From assembly GCA_002320605.1 (NCBI GenBank), contig DCKG01000031.1, positions 63,519-127,518 of the forward strand: DNA of 64,000 bases. The letters run 5' to 3'. Below the pieces are notes generated by a model. That model made no database searches, was not told the origin of the DNA, and worked only from the letters and a program-made list of their open reading frames with translations. The translations under genes were made by a program, and so were the position numbers. This stretch comes from Bacteroidales bacterium UBA1680. GTDB taxonomy: Bacteria > Bacteroidota > Bacteroidia > Bacteroidales > UBA932. This document shows positions 53,472 through 60,992 of this stretch, one piece after another; the stretch's first letter is position 1, and each line of letters begins with the position of its first letter.

Positions 53472-54569
53472 TTACTTTATGTCAAAATATTCCTTGTATC
53501 TGTCGTATAAATGCCCTGCCTGGAGGTATGCCGATTGAGGACTCATGAAATGGGAGAACTCGAAGGTTATGGCCTTGTCGTAACCGCAGCGTTTGGCGGC
53601 CTCCAGTTTCAGCCTCAGCTTGTCGAATTTGATTGGGAGAAAGTGGATAGGCATGTCGCGGTCGAAGCTTTCGGCATTGGTCCAGCATTGCATGCCATAC
53701 TTGTCTGCCAGCTTCTTATTTACGGAGAAGAAGGCATCCAGTTCGTCATAATCTATGTGTCCGTCCTGGAAAGCACAAGCATCGACATATTCATGGATTC
53801 CATCGAATATCTCGTTCCACTCTTTCTCATGCTGCTCGACAGAGACTGCCTGCTCTTTGGTAAGGTTCCCACTTGCCGCATCCACGGCTTTCTTCCCGTC
53901 TATCCAAGGGGAGATGAACGTCGGCAGGCCCCCGGACACGTCCTTGCACTGCCTTCCCATTGTCCTGAACGACTCTATGGCACCCTTCGTGGCCCTGCTG
54001 ATTTCCCCACTGATGTACCAGCCGCCGAAACTCTTGTGCTTGCTGCCGTACATTCTCCATACCTCATCGATGACGTACTTATTTGCCTCGACTTCGTAAG
54101 ACATGTCCCCGGTGTCCCAATATTTGCCAGAGTCGTACAGACCGAAATAGAATTTCATCCCATACTTATCCGAAAGTTGCAGGAACAATTCGATGAGATC
54201 CACATATGGCATGTAGCAACCTTGCTTAAGCAGGTACGGAGATGGATAAGTGATGAACTTGCGGTAACCGGAGCGGATGACGATTACCGTATCGATGCCA
54301 ATGGCTCTCATATACTGAAAATCTTTGTCCCATTCTTTTGCTCCCCAGTTCTGGTGAGGTATGTCATGGGAAATTTCATCCAGGAACGTTCCTGTGATTC
54401 TAAGCCCGTTGTTCTTTGGCACTATTAGCTGCCCGCCATTCGCTTTCTCGTTGAGAATTTCAGCCTCTTTGCCTGCCTGGCTGGCATGCAGCAGAGATGG
54501 AGCGGCAATTATTGAAGCTCCAGCGAGAGCTGATTTCTTAATAAATTCCCTTCTTGATGTGTTACTCAT
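53472..54569 (-). CDS. Tat-exported DUF4434-type putative glycoside hydrolase
   Basis: The N terminus SRREFIKKSALAGASIIAAP is a twin-arginine signal peptide, so the protein is exported folded. The mature part (about 55-365) looks like a TIM barrel of the DUF4434 group: GTFLDEISHDIPHQNWG, then AIGIDTVIVIRSGYR, FGGWYISGEISRA (about 182-194; the Glu sits where clan GH-A enzymes have the acid/base) and YVDACAFQDGH. 365 aa. First gene of the proposed operon, 160 bases from the ROK gene. Enzymatic activity is an inference from fold family and context; a cofactor or early folding need could explain Tat export. Confidence 0.72.
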   Translation of the reverse strand: MSNTSRREFIKKSALAGASIIAAPSLLHASQAGKEAEILNEKANGGQLIVPKNNGLRITGTFLDEISHDIPHQNWGAKEWDKDFQYMRAIGIDTVIVIRSGYRKFITYPSPYLLKQGCYMPYVDLIELFLQLSDKYGMKFYFGLYDSGKYWDTGDMSYEVEANKYVIDEVWRMYGSKHKSFGGWYISGEISRATKGAIESFRTMGRQCKDVSGGLPTFISPWIDGKKAVDAASGNLTKEQAVSVEQHEKEWNEIFDGIHEYVDACAFQDGHIDYDELDAFFSVNKKLADKYGMQCWTNAESFDRDMPIHFLPIKFDKLRLKLEAAKRCGYDKAITFEFSHFMSPQSAYLQAGHLYDRYKEYFDIK

Positions 54570-54596
54570 AATTGATTATTATAGTGTAATCCGTTG

Positions 54597-54627
54597 TGAA
54601 GATAGTAATGCTTTTATTAATTGACAA
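54597..54627 (-). promoter_or_regulatory. Candidate promoter of the large uptake operon
   Basis: On the minus strand TTG (54627-54625), a 20-base spacer and TATCTTCA (54604-54597) resemble the -33/-7 pair with two mismatches in the -7 box. The DUF4434 start lies 27 bases downstream. It is the only promoter-like element found for the 13 genes. Confidence 0.4.
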
Positions 54628-54673
54628 TATGATATTAAAAATATTTATAAACTATGCAGCAACGTTGTAATTA

Positions 54674-54695
54674 AGTCCAGCTTGGTGCCTGGACT
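54674..54695 (-). terminator. Hairpin after the ROK gene
   Basis: AGTCCAG and CTGGACT form a seven-base stem with an eight-base loop, about 33 bases past the ROK stop codon. Only TTAATT follows on the minus strand, so termination would be weak; an operator role is also possible. Confidence 0.4.
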
Positions 54696-54727
54696 ATGAA
54701 AAAATAGTGAATATTTTTATGAATATG

Positions 54728-55930
54728 CTACATTAGCCCCAGCAGCTTGCTGCGGGAGAGCATGCAGTCTCCGATTGGGCCGGCGCGGCGTCCCAGCTTG
54801 GAAAGCTTAATGGTAGTGTCGCGGTTCACGATGTTCAGTGACAATTTATTGACTGCGGATTTTAAAGGCAGCATCAAGTAGTCCTTGCCAGTAATGAGAC
54901 GGCCGCCGATCACCACCAGATCGGGATTGAATATATTAATGAGGCCAGCTATCCCTTGGCCAAGATTAGTTCCTATTTCTTCCATGACTTCTATTGCGAG
55001 CACGTCCTCTTCCTCTACGGCAGCTAAAATTTCATCCATGGTCAGGTCCCCTTTTTTCTTGAATCTCTCGCTGAGCGTCGAGGCTTTTTCCTGTTTCAAT
55101 TTTTCTATTATCATTCGGTGCATTGCCGAGCCTGACGCACCGGTTTCCAGGCAGCCGACTTTTCCGCACTGGCATATCTGATTATTGTGGAGCATAGGAA
55201 AGTGGCCGAATTCTCCGGAATACCCGGACTTCCCGTAATACAGTTTCCCGTTGATGATGATGCCCATTCCCAGACCCCAGCTCAGGTTAATGAATAAGAC
55301 ATTGCTCTCGTTGTTGCACACCCCGCACCTGTATTCCCCGAATGCCATGGCTCTGGAATCATTCTCAACTGTGACAGGTATGCCTAGTTCTTTGCTAAGC
55401 AAGTCGCTGAAAGGCTGCTCCTCGCCGATGAAATAAGAGAAGCTGTAGCCGGTGTCTGTGTTCACTCGGCCAGTCACGCTCACTCCGCACCCTAGCACTT
55501 TAGAGAAGTCGAATCCTTCTTCCCTGATGATAGCCTTGACTTCCTTTCCAAGAGCAGAGAGGGATTCGGGCGTGCTTTCCAGCTTGAGAGGGACATCTTC
55601 TTTGTAAAGCTGCATCCTGCCTTTGAAGTCTGTCAGAGCTAAATGAATATGGCTCCTTCCGACGTCGACTCCTGCAATGTAGCCAGCATCTGGGTTCAGA
55701 CCGTACATGCTTGAACGCCTGCCACCAGTAGAGCCAACCTTGCCAAGATCCTCGAGAAAGCCGTCATCCACTAATTCGCTGACTAGTTTGCTTACCGTAG
55801 GAATGCTTGCATTCAGTTCCTTGCTGAAGTCAGCGATGCTCCAGCTTTCTTCGCTTATGCACAGGTTTATTATTTGTTTTTTAGTGATCGAACTCTTGCT
55901 GCCCGAATCGTTTAAAAAAGAACTATCCAT
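54728..55930 (-). CDS. ROK-family transcriptional regulator
   Basis: A repressor of the NagC/XylR type. The N-terminal winged helix-turn-helix (about 15-70: WSIADFSKELNASIPTVSKLV) is followed by the ROK sugar-kinase-like domain with IAGVDVGRSHI (phosphate loop), VENDSRAMAFGE, and the zinc motif CQCGKVGCLE (about 253-262) with its preceding GEFGHFP. 400 aa. Effectors of related regulators are sugars such as GlcNAc. Its position between the MFS transporter gene (two bases away) and the large operon makes it the prime candidate controller of the operon. Confidence 0.92.
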   Translation of the reverse strand: MDSSFLNDSGSKSSITKKQIINLCISEESWSIADFSKELNASIPTVSKLVSELVDDGFLEDLGKVGSTGGRRSSMYGLNPDAGYIAGVDVGRSHIHLALTDFKGRMQLYKEDVPLKLESTPESLSALGKEVKAIIREEGFDFSKVLGCGVSVTGRVNTDTGYSFSYFIGEEQPFSDLLSKELGIPVTVENDSRAMAFGEYRCGVCNNESNVLFINLSWGLGMGIIINGKLYYGKSGYSGEFGHFPMLHNNQICQCGKVGCLETGASGSAMHRMIIEKLKQEKASTLSERFKKKGDLTMDEILAAVEEEDVLAIEVMEEIGTNLGQGIAGLINIFNPDLVVIGGRLITGKDYLMLPLKSAVNKLSLNIVNRDTTIKLSKLGRRAGPIGDCMLSRSKLLGLM

Positions 55931-55932
55931 CT

Positions 55933-57354
55933 TTAATTTTTATTTTTCCAGTATTGTTCTATTTCCTCGAGTGTTTTTCCTGTAGTTTCTGGAATTTCTT
56001 TCCACATGATAAGCATATAAGGTATGCACATTGCGGCGAACAAGAAGAACGTGCCAGCAGGAGTAAGCGTTGAAAGCATCCAAGGAGTAAGCTGGCCGAT
56101 AAGATAGGTGCCAACCCAAAGCGCCAGTCCGGCTATGCTCATCGCTAAGCCGCGAACCTTGTTAGGATACATCTCGGAGAGCAGCACGAATACGACAGCG
56201 CTGATGGAAATCGCCGTGCAGAAAACGTAGAGTAGGAAGAAAACCAGCAGGAAGGTGCTCCCCAGTCCGATTGCAGAGCCTTTCCAGAAATAAAGCCCAA
56301 TCATCAGCAGGCAGAATATCATTCCGCTCACGCCCCAGTAGACCAGATGCTTGCGCCCTACCTTGTCGATGATCAGCAAGGCGATGACTGTCGTCAGCAT
56401 ATTCACGATTCCAACCAGAACCTGCGAGAACAGGGCATCTCCACCTGAAAGTCCGGCATCCTGGAATATCTGCGGACCATAATAAAGGACGGCATTCACT
56501 CCCATGAATTGCCCTAGGATGGCTATGGCTGAGCCGAAAATGACAGCCTTCAATATGCCTGGCTCCAGCAAAGCCTTCAACTCCGATTTCGTCTCGCCTT
56601 GGATGGAAGCCTTCGTGAGGGCAATCTGCTCACTGACGGCATCAGGACTTTTGAATATTCTTAATAATATATTCGATGCTTTATCTTCTCTCCCTTTTAC
56701 AATCAGCCACCTAGGACTCTCTGGAATGAAGAATATCACTATGAGAAAGAGCAGGTCTGGAATAGTCTCGCATCCGAGCATCCCTCTCCAGTATTCCGAG
56801 TGGAACAGCTTAGCTCCCCAGGCACCGGCGGTGACAGCATCGTTCGTTGCATTCTTCAAAATGAAATAATTGATGAGGTAGGCGAGCAAGAACCCTATTG
56901 TCACGGCAAGCTGATAAAGAGAGACTAATGTGCCGCGTTTTTCGGGGATTGCTATCTCTGATATATAAATAGGAGAGACTATTGACACTACGCCGATTCC
57001 GAATCCTCCGATGATCCTGTAGACGACCAGCTGGGTGAAGTCGGCGCTGACGGCGCATCCGATTGCCGAGATGCTGAACATGATGGCTGAAATCAGCATG
57101 GTGATTTTTCGTCCGAGGCCGTCGCTCATCATTCCTGATACTAGCACGCCGACAATGGAGCCTATAAGGGCGCAGCCTACGTACCATCCCACTTGCAGGT
57201 CGTTCAGCCGAAACTGCTGGCCAACGATAGTGGTAGTGCCTGAGATGACGGCGGTATCGTAACCGAAAAGAATGCCTCCTAGTGCCGCTACGATAGATAG
57301 AAAGATGACGTAGCCCATGTTTACGCCACGTCCTGTATTGAGGGATGCAGTCAT
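55933..57354 (-). CDS. Sugar-porter MFS transporter (sugar:H+ symporter type)
   Basis: Twelve-helix inner-membrane sugar transporter of the XylE/GLUT-like family. Signatures: GILFGYDTAVISG (about 22-34), the helix 2-3 motif SDGLGRKITM (about 78-87), YISEIAIPEKRGTLVSLYQ (about 149-167), PESPRWLI (about 213-220), GQFMGVNAVLYYGPQIF, LIIDKVGRKHLVYW and LSEMYPNKVRG. 473 aa. It probably takes up the monosaccharide or disaccharide released by the operon's enzymes. First gene of a two-gene transcript with the ROK regulator. Confidence 0.94.
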   Translation of the reverse strand: MTASLNTGRGVNMGYVIFLSIVAALGGILFGYDTAVISGTTTIVGQQFRLNDLQVGWYVGCALIGSIVGVLVSGMMSDGLGRKITMLISAIMFSISAIGCAVSADFTQLVVYRIIGGFGIGVVSIVSPIYISEIAIPEKRGTLVSLYQLAVTIGFLLAYLINYFILKNATNDAVTAGAWGAKLFHSEYWRGMLGCETIPDLLFLIVIFFIPESPRWLIVKGREDKASNILLRIFKSPDAVSEQIALTKASIQGETKSELKALLEPGILKAVIFGSAIAILGQFMGVNAVLYYGPQIFQDAGLSGGDALFSQVLVGIVNMLTTVIALLIIDKVGRKHLVYWGVSGMIFCLLMIGLYFWKGSAIGLGSTFLLVFFLLYVFCTAISISAVVFVLLSEMYPNKVRGLAMSIAGLALWVGTYLIGQLTPWMLSTLTPAGTFFLFAAMCIPYMLIMWKEIPETTGKTLEEIEQYWKNKN

Positions 57355-57370
57355 TTTGCGTTAGTTTTTG

Positions 57371-57378
57371 CGAAGTTA
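57371..57378 (-). promoter_or_regulatory. Candidate -7 box of the MFS-ROK transcript
   Basis: TAACTTCG on the minus strand resembles TAnnTTTG with one mismatch and lies 16 bases before the MFS start. Confidence 0.4.
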
Positions 57379-57411
57379 CTTAATATTTTTCATGATGCTC
57401 CAATAAATATT

Positions 57412-57449
57412 AAAATTTTTCACTAATGTATCCATAAATGAAAATTTTT
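57412..57449. promoter_or_regulatory. Inverted repeat, possible ROK operator
   Basis: AAAATTTTTCA (57412-57422) and TGAAAATTTTT (57439-57449) form an imperfect inverted repeat in the spacer between the divergent MFS and lpxD genes. ROK repressors bind AT-rich inverted repeats, so this is a plausible operator. No convincing copy was found before the large operon. Confidence 0.3.
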
Positions 57450-57555
57450 GATTTTTTTAGCGATTCTAAACTATCAAATGCAATGATATTATAGTAAAAA
57501 TGAAAATTAATTGCTTACTTTGTGGACGATTTCGAACCTTAAGAAGTAGAAAGTA

Positions 57556-58545
57556 ATGGAATATACAGCAAAGCAGTTGGCTCAGTTGCTGAAAGGAACG
57601 GTTGAGGGAGACCCAAATGCGAAAGTTACGTCTTTTGCTAAGATAGAGCATGGGAAGCCCGGACAGCTTTGTTTCTTAGCGAATCCTAAATACGAGCATT
57701 ACGCATATACTTGCAAGGCTAGTATTCTGCTAGTAAACAAGAGTTTCGCTCCTAAAGAAAAGGTTCAGCTAACGATGGTGAGAGTTGACGATGCATACAA
57801 GTCACTAGCTGATTTGTTGAAGTATGTCGCCACGAAAAGACGTACGGACAGGAGGCACAGAGGCTTTCGGTCGTCATGGTTTCTCACCACCAAGTTCGGG
57901 AAGAAAGTTTATCTTGGCAGTCATTCTTACGTGGGGCATCACGCCAGGATAGGCGATTATACTAAGATTTACGAGAACGTCTATGTCGGCGACAACACGA
58001 GAATCGGCTCCCACTGCATTATTTATCCCGGTGTCGTGATATACCCTGGAATGGTGATAGGGGACAACGTCATCATTCATGCAAATGCCGTAATCGGATC
58101 GGATGGCTTCGGAAACGCACCTCTAAAAGACGGCTCGTGGGAAAAAATTGAACATATCGGGAACGTGGTGATTGGCGATAATGTAGAGATTGGTGCATGC
58201 ACTACGATTGACAAATCCGAGATGGAGTCCACGATTATCGGTAATGGAGTGAAAATAGATAATCTTTGCCAAATTGCTCATAACGTGCAGATTGGCGATA
58301 ACACGGTGATGGCTGCGCAATGTGGCATCGCCGGTTCCACGAAGATTGGCAAGAATTGTGTACTTGCTGGTCAGGTCGGCATCGCCGGGCATCTCGTCAT
58401 CGCAGACCATACTACGATGGGCGCTCAAGCTGGCGTGATCGGCAATGTTAAGGAAGAAGGCCAAGTGCTCCTAGGCTCGCCGTCTCTCCCATTAAAAAAT
58501 TATTTAAGAAGCTACGCTGTGTTCAAGAATCAGGGCAAAGATTAG
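57556..58545 (+). CDS. lpxD: UDP-3-O-acylglucosamine N-acyltransferase
   Basis: Third step of lipid A synthesis: adds the N-linked hydroxy-acyl chain. The N-terminal uridine-binding domain (about 1-90) has [14 protein letters not shown] and [11 protein letters not shown]. The left-handed beta-helix of hexapeptide repeats runs from about 112 to 300, with GSDGFGNAP and QIAHNVQIG containing the catalytic His. 329 aa, close to the usual 340. The linker at about 93-112 ([16 protein letters not shown]) is unlike the family and may be divergent or locally frame-shifted. First gene of the lpxD-lpxC-lpxA cluster. Confidence 0.93.
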   Translation: MEYTAKQLAQLLKGTVEGDPNAKVTSFAKIEHGKPGQLCFLANPKYEHYAYTCKASILLVNKSFAPKEKVQLTMVRVDDAYKSLADLLKYVATKRRTDRRHRGFRSSWFLTTKFGKKVYLGSHSYVGHHARIGDYTKIYENVYVGDNTRIGSHCIIYPGVVIYPGMVIGDNVIIHANAVIGSDGFGNAPLKDGSWEKIEHIGNVVIGDNVEIGACTTIDKSEMESTIIGNGVKIDNLCQIAHNVQIGDNTVMAAQCGIAGSTKIGKNCVLAGQVGIAGHLVIADHTTMGAQAGVIGNVKEEGQVLLGSPSLPLKNYLRSYAVFKNQGKD

Positions 58546-58564
58546 CAGAAAACATTGAGAATAA

Positions 58565-59485
58565 ATGATTCCACAGAAACAATCCACTCTGGTCACCGAA
58601 TATCATTACGAGGGAAAAGGCTTGCATACCGGCAAGGTTTCCCACATGACATTGAAACCGGCTCCTGAGAATACAGGAATACTCTTCCATAGGACTGACC
58701 TCGGTGAAAATGCGTTCATAAAGCCTCTTGCTGAATCTATCTCCTCGACTTCCCGGAATACTACCATCACGGACGGCAAAGTCTCAGTGCTGACGCTGGA
58801 GCATCTGATGTCCGCTCTGACAGGAATGGGTGTGGATAACGTCTTGGTTGAACTCGACAATGCCGAGGTTCCTATCCTTGACGGAAGCGCAAGATTCTAT
58901 GTCGAGGCTCTGAAAAGGGATGGGCTCAGGCAGCAAGATGCAATGAGGGAATATATCACCTTGGATAAAGAGATAATGGTAACCGATGAGAAGTCCGGCT
59001 CATGGGTTAAGATAACTCCTTCTGAAAAAGTGAGTTACGATGTAACCATCGATTTCGGGTCAAAGGTACTCGGCATACAGGAGGCTCATTGGGATCCTTC
59101 CATGGATTATGCGACCGAGATCGGTTATTGCCGCACGTTCGTATTCCTGCACGAAGTGGCGTACCTTTTCCAGAATAACCTTATCAAGGGAGGGGACGTG
59201 GACAACGCGATAGTGATAGTTGAACATCCCCTGCCGCAGGAACAATTCGAGCAATTGAAATCGGTCTTCAACCATCCGAATATCTCCGTTAATGAAAACG
59301 GATATCTGAATAACCTCGAACTGCATTTCCCGAATGAATGCGGTCGTCACAAGCTGCTGGACCTCATCGGGGACGTGAGGCTCTGTGGAGGTTTCATTAA
59401 AGGAAAAGTCTCTGCATTCAAGCCAGGTCATTCCATCAATAGCATGCTGACCAAGGCTGTGAGACAATATATTCTAAATAAGTAA
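58565..59485 (+). CDS. lpxC: UDP-3-O-acyl-N-acetylglucosamine deacetylase (no FabZ fusion)
   Basis: Zinc-dependent deacetylase catalysing the committed step of lipid A synthesis. Zinc and catalytic residues are seen in LEHLMSALTGMG (first His, about 78), and HKLLDLIGD (second His and Asp, about 261-269); VPILDGSARFYV and GHSINSMLTK are also family motifs. 306 aa equals a stand-alone LpxC. In many Bacteroidota LpxC is fused to a FabZ dehydratase (about 460 aa); here the frame ends and lpxA follows after 12 bases, so the fusion partner is absent from this cluster. Confidence 0.95.
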   Translation: MIPQKQSTLVTEYHYEGKGLHTGKVSHMTLKPAPENTGILFHRTDLGENAFIKPLAESISSTSRNTTITDGKVSVLTLEHLMSALTGMGVDNVLVELDNAEVPILDGSARFYVEALKRDGLRQQDAMREYITLDKEIMVTDEKSGSWVKITPSEKVSYDVTIDFGSKVLGIQEAHWDPSMDYATEIGYCRTFVFLHEVAYLFQNNLIKGGDVDNAIVIVEHPLPQEQFEQLKSVFNHPNISVNENGYLNNLELHFPNECGRHKLLDLIGDVRLCGGFIKGKVSAFKPGHSINSMLTKAVRQYILNK

Positions 59486-59497
59486 AATCTTAAAGTC

Positions 59498-60310
59498 ATG
59501 AATAATATTTCATCACTAGCATGCGTAAGCAAGAAAGCCATTTTAGGCGATAATATAGAAATCGGCCCTTTCGCTTTCGTCGATGATGACGTTGAAATAG
59601 GGGACGGTTGCAAGATCCTTCCTCACGCCGCCATATTCAAATATGTTAAGATGGGGAAGAACTGCGAGATATTTCCTGGCGCCGTTGTCGGGGCCATCCC
59701 TCAGGATCTTAAATACGAGGGGGAGATAACCCATGTCGAGATTGGCGATAACGTCACTATCCGTGAGTGCGCCACCATCAACAGGGGCACGAAGGCCAGC
59801 GGCAAGCTTGTCACCAAAATCGGGGACAACTCGCTTATAATGTCATATGTTCACGTGGCGCATGATTGCGTGATAGGAAAGCATTGCATCCTCGTAAGCT
59901 ATTCCGGAGTGGCAGGAGAGACGAATGTGGATGACTGGGCGATTCTTGGGGGTGGGGCGAAGGCTCACCAGTTCTCTAAGATAGGCTGTCACGCAATGGT
60001 GGGCGGCATGTCGAAAATCAACAAAGACATTCCACCTTACGTTCTTTGCGGCCGCGATCCTATCTGCTACGCTGGCGTCAATATCGTCGGTCTCCGCCGC
60101 CGTGGCTTCTCCTCGGACGTAATCCGCAATATCAGGGATATTTACGATACTATCTATTTCCAGGGCTATAACATCTCGGACGGGTGCGCTAAGGTTGAGG
60201 CCGGATTCCCTCAAAGCGAAGAGCGCGACACCATCTTGAATTTCATCAAGAACTCTAAGAGAGGCATAATCAGAGCGAATGATTCCAAGGAAAAAGGCGA
60301 GATAGAGTAA
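59498..60310 (+). CDS. lpxA: UDP-N-acetylglucosamine acyltransferase
   Basis: First step of lipid A synthesis: O-acylation of UDP-GlcNAc. A left-handed beta-helix of hexapeptide repeats occupies about 5-185 (IGDNVTIRECATINRG, IPQDLKYEG), with the catalytic His in YVHVAHDCVIGKHC (about 115). The C-terminal helical domain contains GVNIVGLRRRGFS. 270 aa, about ten residues longer than E. coli LpxA because of a charged tail. Start ATG at 59498, preceded by lpxC 12 bases upstream. Confidence 0.95.
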   Translation: MNNISSLACVSKKAILGDNIEIGPFAFVDDDVEIGDGCKILPHAAIFKYVKMGKNCEIFPGAVVGAIPQDLKYEGEITHVEIGDNVTIRECATINRGTKASGKLVTKIGDNSLIMSYVHVAHDCVIGKHCILVSYSGVAGETNVDDWAILGGGAKAHQFSKIGCHAMVGGMSKINKDIPPYVLCGRDPICYAGVNIVGLRRRGFSSDVIRNIRDIYDTIYFQGYNISDGCAKVEAGFPQSEERDTILNFIKNSKRGIIRANDSKEKGEIE

Positions 60311-60314
60311 GGAA

Positions 60315-60992
60315 ATGGCCCTGCTGCTAAGCATAGCTTATTTTCCTCCGATCAGCTATTTCGCATTGATAGCTAAAGGCTTGGTTTTGTCTGCGGATAA
60401 AGTCGAGCCTTCTGTCGTATATATTGAAGCTTGTGAGAATTATCAGAAGCAGAGCTGGCGCAACAGATGTCGTTTTTATGCTTCTGACGGCTCACAGTAT
60501 TTGAATTTCCCAATCGTCCATGAGGGCTCTCACGAACTTCCGATCACGGAGATAAAGGTTGATTATAAGACCGGATGGCTCATTCGCACCGAGCGAGCGA
60601 TTGCCTCTGCTTACAAGACTTCAGCCTATTTCGACTACTATAAAGATGAGCTATTCTCGATTTTGGATGACCATCCTGAGACCCTTTTCGAGCTGGACAT
60701 GAACATTTTGCGTTTCTTTCTGGCTAAAACAGGCATCGCAGCTGAGATCAGGCTGACAAATGAATATGTTCCAGTGGCATCGTGCGCTGAGGCCCTTCCT
60801 ACTAAGTACGGCTTGGATTACAGGGAAGTACTCCACCCGAAGAGACCAGACAATGTCTTGGATGAGCTGGACCTGAAAAAACCGTACTTCCAAGTCTTCG
60901 CCCAGAAGTACGGTTTCGTTTCCAACCTATCTATAATGGACCTCTTGTTCAACGAAGGTCCCGACTCGATACTTTATCTAAAGGATCTTTAG
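60315..60992 (+). CDS. WbqC-family protein
   Basis: A member of the WbqC-like family, found beside polysaccharide and lipid A genes; some relatives are thought to act on amino-sugar nucleotides, but the exact reaction is unclear. Recognisable blocks: YFPPISYFALIAKG (about 8-21), ENYQKQSWRNRCRF, RFYASDGSQYLNFPI, and SAYFDYYKDELFSIL. 225 aa, normal for the family. Starts four bases after lpxA and overlaps the stop of the convergent porin gene by four bases. Confidence 0.88.
   Translation: MALLLSIAYFPPISYFALIAKGLVLSADKVEPSVVYIEACENYQKQSWRNRCRFYASDGSQYLNFPIVHEGSHELPITEIKVDYKTGWLIRTERAIASAYKTSAYFDYYKDELFSILDDHPETLFELDMNILRFFLAKTGIAAEIRLTNEYVPVASCAEALPTKYGLDYREVLHPKRPDNVLDELDLKKPYFQVFAQKYGFVSNLSIMDLLFNEGPDSILYLKDL

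Noticed and set aside
53511..54428. 305-codon plus-strand open frame
   Set aside because: Mirror of the DUF4434 gene on the other strand; no start signal and no family resemblance.
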